A stretch of 57,835 nucleotides of DNA. Origin: CAYVUM01 sp964454795. Its GTDB lineage: Bacteria; Pseudomonadota; Alphaproteobacteria; Rhodospirillales; Defluviicoccaceae. Every line of letters starts with the position of its first letter. Position 1 is the stretch's first letter. The notes beneath the pieces are model-generated. The model saw nothing but the letters and a program-made list of their open reading frames with translations, was not told where the DNA came from and ran no database searches. Positions 42,301 to 54,300 of the stretch are shown piece by piece. Location of the stretch: NCBI GenBank assembly GCA_964454795.1, contig CAYVUM010000007.1:1-57835 (forward strand), given 5' to 3'. Made by a program: the position numbers and the translations under genes.

Positions 42301-45300
42301 TCGACGTGACCTTCGTCTCGCGCGATGGCAGCGCGATCAACCCCGCCACCATCAACGGCGATGAGTTCGCCCTGGCCGGCTCCGGGCTCGCCGATGTGCG
42401 CCTGCGCGCCAATTCGGGCGGTATCCCCGACCTCAAGGGCCAGCCGCTCCAGGTGGGCGCCAACACCTTCCGCTACTTCTTCAACGACGTGAACCGGAAC
42501 AACGGGATCGACCTGTTCCGGCCGGGCGAGGTGGAAGTGCGGTTCCGGGCCAACTCGTTTGCGACCGTCGACGGTGGTCTGGCCGTGGCCCGGGTCGAGC
42601 GCTTCACCATCGACGCCGCGGCCGCGGGCGAGGCGGCCGGCACCCAGCCGATCCCGATCGGCCCGCTGCAGCTGCAGGGCCCGAGCGTCGGGATCAACGA
42701 CATCGGCTTTAACGACGGCCTGCTCGTCCTCACCATCGGCATCGGTGCCGACCGGGCGAGCCTCGCCTTCGGCAGCAACGCCCAGCAACAGTCCGACAGC
42801 GGCATCACCGCCGACCTGATCGGCGTTCTCGGCACCTTCGATGTGGGGGTCGATGTGTTCGGGCTGCTGTCCGGCGACGTCCGGGTCGAGGTGCCGGGCA
42901 ACTTCACGTTCGCCGTCGCCTCGCTGGAGGTGGAGATCCCGGAGGTTCTGGTGATCACCGCCCAGGGTATCGACATCCGCTACGACCCGCGCGGCCCGCC
43001 CGGTCAGGAAATCGTCCGGATCGACGATGCGTCGATCCTGTTCCCGCGGTTCGCGCTCGAAGGCCGGATTTCCACCTTCGACCCCGATCCGGCCGTGGAC
43101 GGCGACGAGATCCCCGGTCTCGTGGTGCGCGGCAACGGCTTCGCTATCGGCACGGCGCAGCTGATCTTCGGCGCCGACGACCCCTCCCGGAACACCGCCT
43201 CGACCACCAATGGTCAGAACACGGTGTCTTTCGGCTCCCTGCTCCAGTTCGACGACATCCGCATCGGGGTCAGCAACCTCGACGTCACCTTCGGTCAGCA
43301 GCTCGTCTTCAACGGCTCGATCTTCGTTGCCTCCGGCGGTGCCCGGCTGTTCCCGACCAGCCCCGTCTCGGCGATCATCACCGACCGGAAGACCGCCGAC
43401 GACGTCAATCCGAACGGCACTCCGAACGACGAGGCGATCCGCGCCGAACTCCAGTTCGAAGCCGGCCGGGTGACGGGTTTCGTGTTCGCGGTGGACACAA
43501 TGCGCATCGAGGTTGGCAGCTTCCTGGCGCTCACCGCCCGCGATTTCCTGCTCAGGACCGATGCCGGTCCGGACGAGGAGCTGGTCAGCTTCGACGCTCT
43601 CGGCGCGGAGGTGCGGATCGGCTCACTGGTCCTGGGCGGCGAAGCCCGCAACTTCGCATTCCTTGGTAACGGCACGTTCCTGGCAAAGCCCGGTTTCGGG
43701 GTGGTCTTAAGCGTCGGCGGTGCCACCGGGTCGTCGTTCATGTGGCCGTCGTGGCTGCCGATCAAGATCAATGCGATCGGCATCGAGTGGCCCGACTTCA
43801 ACGCCGATCCGGCCGACTTCCTGCTGACCCTGTCGGCCAGCGTCGACGGCCTTCCCGCGGTGGCGGGGCTCGAGTTCTCGGGCGCCATTCAGGGGCTCAA
43901 GGTCTCGCCAGCGCTGCTGCTCGAAGGCAGGTTCCCGATCGTCGAGATCGCCTCGTTCGGGGTCAGCGTCTCCGGCAATCTGTTCGGCGGCGAACTGGAC
44001 GCGGCGCTGATCGGCGGCATTATCAAGCTTGATGCCAATGCCAACATCATCGGTCCGTTCGACACCGCCACCCCGGTCGAGGACCGGATCCTGTTCGTCG
44101 GCATTCAGGGCGGCTTCAGCGTCGCCGGCATCGGCGGGCTGACGATCCGGCTCGGCCTGTCGGAGCTGGGCCCGCTCGGGGTGTTCATCAACGCCGAGGT
44201 CCCGGGCGGAATTCTGCTCGAACCGACAACGGGCCTCGCGATCAACGATTTCTCCGCCGGGGTGGAGTTCTTCCAGACCCTGCCGTCGATCGACGATCCC
44301 TTCGATCTGCGCGGGCCGCAGTTCGGCCTGCCCACGGACCTGACGGCGGATCAGTGGCTGAGCACGATCCAGCTGCAGGTGGCCGAGCAATTCCGGCGGG
44401 TCCAGGCCAATCCGTCGCTCAACGGCTTCACCGCCGCGTTTACCCAGCCGATGGTGATCACCGGCGGGGCCAAGCTGTTCTCGATCTACACCTCGCAGCA
44501 GACCTTCAACGGCGAGGTGCAGATCAAGATCAGTACCGACGGCAAGTTCCTGATCGTTGGCAAGCTGAACTTCGCCGCCGACAACATCAGCATCAGTGGC
44601 CGCCTGTATGCCGACCTGTCCAATGTGGCGGAAGGCGACGTCACGGTGCTGTTCCTCGCCGATATCCCCGATCAGGTCCGGCTGCTGACCACGTATGGCA
44701 AGCTGAAGCTGGGCTTCAAGAATGACGAGGGTGAGGACGTCGAGTTCCAGGTGGTCGGTCTCGAGGACACCGCCGGGACCGGGATGGCTCCGACCGCCGC
44801 GCTGGTCGATCCGGCCGGCGGCGCCGCTGACGTCAACCGCATCAACGATCCGGACCGCCAGTTCGACGGCCGGGCCTACATCGATGTGGAATTCCGGGCG
44901 CCGGCAGGGGCTGTGCTCGATTACGAGTCGATCCTCGACAATGACCCCGAGTTCGCGCTTCTCGTCAACGGCGTGGCCAAGCCGGTCAACGGCGCGCCGA
45001 CGCCGATCGTCACCCGGGTGACCGACGGGGTGGAAACCACCGAAGCGCTGGTTGCCGGCGCCGGCCAGTCCCTGGCCGAGGCGATCGCCCAGTCCGGAAC
45101 GACCCGGTTCCGCTACCTCATCGAGGAGGGCGGCTTCGCGTTCCCGCTCGGCGAGGTCACCCTGGCGTTCGCCGACGGCGCCGGCTTCAAGAATGCGGAT
45201 ATCGTCCTCGAGAATGGCACCACGATCGAAGGCACCTTCAACGAAGGCTTCAGCCTCGGCTTCAGCATCGAAGGCGCCACCGCGATCCTCCTCGACCCCG

Positions 45301-48300
45301 GGGTGGGCGGCGGCATCGATATTGCCACCCTGAACGACCGTGGTTACATCGACATCGCCTTCCGCGGCGCTGTCGGGGCCGATCTCGATAGCGGTTCGAT
45401 CCTCGATGCCAGCGCCGAGTTCACCCTCGCCGGCGCAGCGGCCGCCGGGGTGATGGTCGGCAGCACCGTCGAACAGGTGAGCGGCAACACCTTCCGCTAT
45501 CGCTTCGAAGGGGCGTTCGACTCCGGCGAGGTGACGGTCAGCTTCCTGGCCGGCCGCTGGTCCGACCTGGACGGCAACAGCAACCGCGAATTCAGCCAGG
45601 AATTCTCCGTCGAGGGTGCGACCGCCGACCTGGCCAACCCCGGCGTCGGCAGCACCATCGGCGACGGCGAGATCAACACAAACGGCTCCCTCGAAATCCG
45701 GTTCTCACCGACGATGGGCTCGGTGCTCGACCACGACTCGATCGACGGCGATGAAATCGTCGTTCGCGATGCCGCTGGCGCGGAGGTCGTGCTGGTCGGA
45801 ACGCTGGAGCGCATCGGCACCAGCAACCGCTATCGTTACGCGCTCGAAGACACGCTCTCCCCCGGCACCTACACGGTCGAGTACCAGCCGGGGACCTTCG
45901 CCGACGAGAGCGGGTTCGTAAACCTCGCAGAAACCGAGATCTTCACGGTCGAAGCGGCCCGGGCCGTGCTTGCCGATCCGATGAACGGCGACGTGGTCGA
46001 CCGCGAGGTGCTCAACGGCCGGGATGCCATCGACGTGGTGTTCACGCCGGTCTCCGGCGCGGTTCTTGACGAGAGCGCGCTGGCATCGATCCTCGATGCC
46101 GGCCAGGAGTTCACGCTCCGCGGCGCCAACGGCGAGAACGTCGTCGTGGGCGGCGCGCCGCGGGTGTTCGTGACCCCCGAGGGCCAAACCGGGCCGGTCG
46201 AGCTGGTCCGGGCGGCCGGCGAAAGCGAGGCGGCATTCCTTGCCCGGGTCGCGGAAGCGATCGCCGCGGGCGAGGATCCGTTCTTCCGCTACGAGACCGC
46301 CGGCCAGTTCGACACCGGCATCCTGACGCTGAGCTTCGTGGCCGGGGCTTGGCAGGACTCCGCCGGCAACCGAGGCGAGGCCTCGAGCGAGCAGGTCAGG
46401 ATCATTACCCAGGCCAGCTCATTCTTCATCGAGCTGTCGGGCGGCATCCTTCTCCAGGCCGCCGATTTCCTGGAGGAGCCGCTGATTGACCTCCGCGCCG
46501 AGGTGGTCATGGAGCTCGATTTCGCCCGCGAGGTGTTCACCCTTACCTTTGCCGGTCAGCTCAGTGTCTTCCAGCTGGGCACTGTCGGAGCGTCGGCCGG
46601 CCGCTTCGTGCTCGATACGTCCAACGAGTTAAGCGACCTGCCGCAGTTTTGGGGTGTGGCGACACTTGAGACCAACTTCGAGGAATTCGAGCAGTTCGGC
46701 ATCTTCCTGTTCGCCAAGGGGACGCTGCAGGTCAACACCACGGCGTTCGAGAAGACCGAGACCCTGACCCTGCGCGGCCTCGGACCGACCGGTGGGGACC
46801 TGACCCGCACCTTCGTGCTGCCGCCGACCAGCTTCCTGCTCGAAGTGGCCGGTCAGCTGCGGGTCCGGCCACCGGGCCTGGAGGCCGACCTGCTGCGCCT
46901 GCAGGGCGGCTTCCTGCTCCGCCTCGATCCGACCCGGGTGGACATCTACGCCACCGCCGAGCTGTCGTTCGGTATCGGTGATGCCCGGATCACTTACGGC
47001 GAGGCGACCGGCCTGGTGATCATCAAGACCGGCCTTGATGGCGGCCTTCCCGGCGTCGCCGGCCTGATCAACGTCCGCAGCAGCGCCGACATTGGCCTGC
47101 CGACCGTCGGCAGCCTGTTCTCCGCATCGGGCGAAGTCTCGGTGATGTTCAACACCACCCTGGAGCGCCAGACATTCGCCATCCCTGACGCGTTTCTGCC
47201 GCTGCTCGAGCCGGGCGATCCCACCACGATCGAGATATTCGCCGCGGCACCGGGCCTGGACGGCAGCCAGAATCCGCGGGCGCCGCCCGAGGTGTACGTT
47301 GTCGCTTCGGTCCGCGCCCAGTTGACGTTCCTCGAGACGATCACCCTGGAAGGGTTCATTCAGATCGAGGTGGCGGCCAGTCCCTCGGAGGCGACGGCGC
47401 GGTTCGTGGTCACCGGCGCGGTGACGACCGAGATCGACTTCCTCGGCGCCCTGTCCGGGACCCTCAACCTGACGATCTTCGCCGGCGAGAAGACCGGCGT
47501 GGTCGGCCGGGTCCAGCTGGCACTCACCGCCAATGCCCTCGACGCTCTGACCATCGAGGGTGACTTCCTCCTCGAAATCAACGCGGTCCTCAATCTGGAC
47601 GGCTCCGAGGTGCTTCAGCCGGAGACGGTCGAGACGTTCCTGATCGGCGCTGACGGGCGGTTCCTCCGCAATGCCGACGGCAGCTTCCGGGTCGGCGAGA
47701 TCGCTATCGATCCCGGTGTGCGCCTTGTCCTGTCCGGTCAGGTTACCCTGCTGAGCGTTCTCGAGCTGACCGGCCGGTTTGCGTTCCAGATCACCCCGGA
47801 CAAGCTGGAGATCCACGTCGAGGCGCGGCTCCGGCTCGATCCGTTCGGCGTCGTCAATGCTTCGGGCGATCTCCGGATCGATGGCCGGGGCTTGGTGTTG
47901 CGCGCCACCCTCAGCCTCAACAGCAGTTTTGGCGATGCCATCGGGCTCGGCTTCGAGGCGAGCGCCTTCCTGGCCGTCAACACCACCGGCTCGGTGCAGA
48001 CGATCAACGGCAATACCGTCGATCCCGGCGTGCGGATCCGCATCGACGGCCAAGTCGACTTCCTCGGCTTCGCCCGAGGCAGCGGTTCGGCCGAGATCGT
48101 CATTACCGAGGGTGCGTTCACCATCCAGTTCGACCTCCGGTTCAGCATCGGCTCCGAGGCGCTGCAATTCCGGGCGACCGGCGCCGCCGGGGTGTTCACC
48201 GGCAACGATCCCGGGCTGGTGCTTCGCCTCAGCGTGTCGCTCGACCTCAGCCTCCTCGTCTTCGATATCGCCGGCAGCGGCACGCTCGAGATCAACACCA

Positions 48301-51300
48301 CCGGGACCAACCGGCTCGGCGTTCAGGCCAACTCGTTCCTGCTCGACCTGTCCGGCCGGGTCTCGGTGCTCAAGGTTCTGAATTTCCAGACCCAGTTCAC
48401 GGTCCGGGTGGCCAACGGCGGCTGGCGCATCGACTTCAGCGCCAACATCGATTTCTTCATCGCCCGGCTGTCCGGCGGCGGCTTCCTCGACTCCCGCGGC
48501 AACTTCGACATCACCGTCTCCGGGTCGATCGGCCCGTCTGTGCCCGGCTTCGAGGTGACGATTTCCGGGTCTTTCCGGGTGGCGCTCACCGTCGGCACCG
48601 ACGGCGCCGGCAATGCCACCTTCGACTTCCTGCTCGCCACCGACGTGACCTTCCGCGCCAGGTTCATCGGCATCACGCTGTTCAGCCTCAGCGTCGACCT
48701 GGAGCTGCGCGCCGCGGGCGCCGGCGGGTCGGTCGACCTGGTCTTGCGGGGCCGGGGCGAGATCCGAATTCTGTTCGCGACGATCAAAAAGACGGTGACT
48801 GTGTCGTTCGGCACCATCGAGCTGCCGCGGCCGGTTTTCCTTGCCGGTGACGTCAACCCCAACGGCAGCTCGGCCTGGATCCCGGACCAGGGCGGCGAAC
48901 TCGTCCTCAACGTCGGCTCGCGCTCGGGCATCCGCAACATCGCCGAGAACCTCCGCGACGAGACCATCGTCATCGAGCCGGGCGGCTTCGACGATCAGGG
49001 CCGGGAGCTGGTCGCGATCAAGGCATTCGGCCGCACCAACCGGTTCGCCAACGTCACCGGCATTCGCGGCGACTTCGGCGACGGCAACGATAACGTCATT
49101 ATCGACCCGGAGATCAGCCTTCCCGTCTACCTGACCATGGGTGAGGGCCAGGACGGGGTCGATTACGGCGGCACCAACCCGGCGTCGACCATCCACGGCG
49201 ATGCCCCCGGGATCGATGCCGGGCCGGCCGACCAGGACAACCGCAACGGTGACGTGATCATCTGGCGCGGCCGGGTCGAGGCCGGCGGCGAAGTGATTGA
49301 GGGCATAGCCATCCAGGGCGGCGACGGCGACGACATCATCACGCTGACCAATGGCGCCGCCTTCGTCGATGGCGGTCCCGAAAACGACCAGATCAACGGC
49401 AGCGCCTTCGCCGATCGCCTGTTCGGGGGCAGCGGCGATGACGAGATCACCGGCGGCGGCGGCGCCGACCGGATCGTCACCGGCCCCGGCTCGGACAACG
49501 TCTCGCTGACCGTCGCCGCGGTGGGCGCCACCGTCGATGCCACCGGCGATGCGGCCGGCGACGCCGACTACCTCTCCGTCTCGGCCACATCCGGCGCTGA
49601 CACGATCGCCGTCAGCCGCGGCGCGGCCGCAGAGACCGTGCGGATCAACCGGATCAACGGCATCGACGAGGACGGCGATGGTGAGATCGACGACGCCGAC
49701 GAAGGCATCGCTGCGACCGGCCTTGAGAACCTTCTGGTGTTCGCCGGCAACGGCCGCGACCTGGTGCGGGTGAGCGAACTGGAAGGCTCCGGTGTGGAGA
49801 GCGTCTCCGTCGACCTGGGCGGCGAGGTGATCGATGACGGCGCCACCGACCGCGTCGAGGTGAGCGTGGCGGCAGGACGCGCCGACGACTTCGTCATCAC
49901 CCCGGATCAGGCCAACGTGGACACCGGCGAATTTACCCGGGTCCGGGTCACCCGCGCGCTTCTCAACGACGCGGCCTTTGCCGGCTATGTCCTGTTCGTT
50001 TCCGGCTCGGAGCGGCAGTTCGAGAATGACAGCCTCGTCATCGATGCCGGCGATGGCAACGACCGGATCGACGCCAGTGCGTTCGGGACGAGCGCGGTCT
50101 TCCCCCTGGACGACGGCGGTGAGGTGACGATCGATCCGGCCGACCTGATCGCGTTCGAGATGATCGGCGGCGCCGGCGATGACCGGCTGATCGGCTCCCC
50201 CTACAATGATACTCTCGACAGCGGCACCGGCAGCGACACGGTGACCGGCGGCGCCGGCCGCGACATCTTCCTCGACGACAGCACCGGGGCCGATACGGAC
50301 GTCCTGATCGAGACCTTCGATGCGGATATGTCGCTGTTCGACCGCACCTTCATCGTTGGCACCATCCTCGGCGACGACGGCGGGCCGTTCGTCACCGGCC
50401 TGCCCGACTTCGAGGACACGCTCGTTCAGGACATCGAGGCCGACGATCCGGACTTCACCTTCCCGAACTCCGGCGACCGGTTCGCCGCCGGCGCGACGGT
50501 GGAGAACCTGGAGGGGATCTTCGAAGAGGCGCTCCTCTCCGGTGGCGACGGCCGCAACACCCTGGTCGTTGGTGACCGCGACGGCATCGTCACGGTGGGA
50601 ACCAGCCTCCGCCTGGTCGGCGACTGGACCGGCACCGTCAGGCTCGACACCGGCCGCGATCTGGGGTCGTCCGGAACGCCGCTGCCGGAGGTCTATGTCC
50701 TCAACGTCACCGGTGGCAACCGGGCGCGGATGGCCGTTAACGACACCGGCGGCGGCGAGGGACTCGACCTGCTGCTTGTCTTCGGCACCAATGGCCCGGA
50801 CGTGATCACCCTCGACGCCCAGGGTTCCGGGACCTCCCGCGCCGGCTTCGTGTTCATCGGCGAAGAGGCCGAAAGCGGCGCCGATCAGCGCGACCTGATC
50901 ACCTACCGCGGCGTCGAGCGGGTGGAGATCGACACCTTCGGCGGCGCCGACCGGGTGCTGTCAAACGACACGGTCACGGTCACCGTCATCAACCTCGGCG
51001 GCGGTGACGATGAGCTGATCGTCGGTACGGTCCCGCAGATCCCCGACCCCGGCAACCGGACCCTGGAATTCCCCGACGGCGTTCCGGTCGCCGATCTGGA
51101 CAACCTGACGAATGGCAACTCCGCACCGCTGTTCGTCCTCGGCCAGAGCCAGAACGACCGGTTCGAGGTCAACTACAACCGCGCTGCCCTCTACCTTCAC
51201 GGCGGCGCCGCTAACGACCGGTTCGTGCTCCGCACCTTCCTCGTCCTGCGCGAGAACGCCGGCAATCCCGACGAGGTGACCAACCTGGCGACGGTTTTCG

Positions 51301-54300
51301 GCGGCGCCGGCACCAACCGTTACGACTATCTGCAGAACGCACCGGTCTTCATCAACGGCGGCCCGGGCATTGACACCATCGTCGTGGTGGGCACGGCGAT
51401 CGGCGACACCTTCGTGGTCACCGACACCCTGATCGCCGGCGCCGGGCGGATCACCACGTTCACCAATATCGAGTCCATCGAAGTGGACGGCGGCGGCGGT
51501 GACGATGAGGTCTATGTGCTCAGCACCAACGCCGCGTTCAGCACCTCGATCGTCGGCGGCTCCGGCAACGACACCATCCACATCGGCGGGGCGCCGCCGC
51601 CGCTGATCCTCGATCCGCCAGGCTTCACCTACACGCCGCCGGCGATCGTCGTTGAGCAGCCGCCCGAGCTGGAATTCGACACCCGCACCTATCGGGACGG
51701 CGCGTTTGAGTTCGAGCAGCGGCAGTCTTTCTTCGAATCGCTGCTGCGGTTCTTCCGGATCGGCACGATCGCCGAGGAGATCGCCCGGGAGCGGGCGCTG
51801 CAGAGCCTAGTCAGTCAGGCGCTCGGCTGGCTCGATCAGGTGGAGCGGAGCATTCCGTACTTCGAGGATCCGCAGATCGAGATCGGCGGGGTCCAGCTCC
51901 TCGATGCCCGCGGCAATCCGCGCACCTCGTTTTCGGCGCAGGAGCGCAACGCCCTGTTCGACGCGATCAGCATCCGCGAAATCCAGCGGCGGGTGTCGAT
52001 CTTCGGGCTGTTCTCGTTCACCGTCGTCGACCGGTCGAGCGTCCTGGTCCGGGTCAACGACTTTGCGGTCACCTACGATGAGGGCCGGATCGTCACGACC
52101 CGGAAGGTGATCCAGCCACCTGCCGTCGAGGTGGATCCGCCGGCCTTCGCGTTCGTTGCGGACCCGGTCTTCAACATCTCCGAGATCGCCGGCCGGCTGA
52201 CGATCCGCGGCGGCGAGGCGGTCGAAGACGGCGGTGACCGGGTGATCGTCCACAACCAGGCCGGTTCCGCCGCTGCCGGTTTCATCCACAACCGGGTGGC
52301 GCCGAGACTGATCCAGGTGGGTGAGGACGACCTCGGCAACCGGCTGTTCGAGCCGGATGTGGATCCGGATACCGGTGAGGCGTTGCGCGATGTCTTCCTC
52401 AGCCTTGAGGGCATCGGCCTGCCGACCGGCGTCGGCAACGACACCGTTCCGTTCTACGGGGTCGAGCTCGAAAACATCGAGAGCCTGGAGCTGCGGCTGA
52501 GTGATGCCGGTGACGACCTCACCGTCGCCCTTGATGAGTATCGCGGGGTCAGCACCGCGTCTCAGGTGCTCTCGGAGGGCCGTGTTCCCGACGAGGTGCC
52601 GGCAGGCTTCGATGCGGACCAGGAGCTGCCACTGACCGTGGTCGCGGGCGGCGGTGACGACATCGTCCGGCTCGAGCAGATCCGCAGCGAGACAAAGATC
52701 CTCGGCGGCGCTGGCGATGACGAGGTGGTCGTCAGCGACCGCGACATGCTGGACGGCATCCAGGGCCGGGTGATCTTCGATGGTGACGCCCACATCGAAG
52801 AAGTTCTCCGCCAGGTGGAGGCGTCCGAATTCCCGGCCGATATTCTCAACAACCTGCCGTTCGTGTTCATCAATTCCGAGACCGCTGATCAGTCCTTCAC
52901 CGACATCACCGGTCGCATCACCCTCTATTCGGCACCGCAGATCGCCTCGATCCTGCGCGGCGAGGCCAACGAGGCCGACCCGATCGAGGGGCCGCTGCAG
53001 GTCCGCGCGGTCGCGCTGTACGACGATGCGGTCCAGGAGACCGGGGTCCAGGAAAGCGGCCGGCAGGCCACCGACCTGACCACCGGCGCGCCACTGTGGA
53101 TCGGCCTTGACGGCAGCGACACGACCGATCCCTCAGAGACCGGCATGCCGCTGATCGAGCGGGTGCCCGCCAGCTTTGCCGCCGCCCGGCCGGTCTATCT
53201 GACCGAGGATGGCGATCGCGTCTTCACCGACACCGGCATTCCGTCGATCGTCGCTGCGATCGGTGCCGAGACGCCGCAACCGGTCTACCGCGATGCGAGC
53301 GGCAACCGCACCCTTGCCGCCGTCGGTCCGGAGGGTCGGCCGAACCAGCGGGCGTTCCTGTTCCTGGCCGGCGACATCATCCAGGACCTGGTCCAGGAGA
53401 AAGGTGTCCAGCTCACCGGCCTGCAGGAATCCGGCATCCAGAAGGTGGATCCGGTCAGCGGCCTGCCGGTCTGGGTGGGTGACAGCGCTCCCGAGACGCT
53501 GGATCCGGCTGAGACCGGCATTCCGGTGATCGAGCGGGTGGCTGCCGGAACCCCGGGAGCGCAGCCGGTCTTCCTGGATGCAGACGGGTTGCGGGTATTC
53601 ACCCCCACCGGTCTGCCGTCCATCGTCGCGCCTCTCGCCGGCGAGACGGCCCGGCCGGTGTTCCTCGACGAGGCGTTCAACCGCGTGCTCACCGACACCG
53701 GCCGCAAGGCGTTCCTCAGCGACTTCGCGACCGGTGAGCTGCTCTACATCGATACCCGCGGCTTTAAGGTGGAGGCGCCGCAGCCGCTGGTTGTCGACCG
53801 GCCTGGCGCCCTTGATCTGATCGTCTACGAATCCACCGGCCTCGCTGAATTCGGTGAGGTGATCGTCGAGGCCAGCAACGATGGCACCACCTGGGTCCGG
53901 TTCGCCGCCGGCGTGCCGTTCGCCGGACGTCTCATCGGCGACGAGGCCAACAACGATGGTCTTCGCTACGCCTATGACCTGGCCACCACCGGCCTCACGG
54001 AAGCCGGCTTCATCCGGGTGCGCTCGACCGCCAGCGTCGGTGATGCCGGTGGGTTCGACCTGGACGCGATCGGCATCCTGCCGGGCAGCCGCGGGCCCGA
54101 CGGAATCGTCTTCCCATCGCTGATCGCCGGCGGCGGCGCGCCGGACGCGGGCGCGATCGCGGTGCTGAGCCGACCGGACAACAACGGCCTCGACCTTGCG
54201 GGTCTCGACCCTGCCACCGGCGTGGCCTACACCGCGTCGGCTCCGGCGACGATCCCGGTCAATCGCACCGAGGTCCGGGATTTCGTCAGCACCGAGGACG

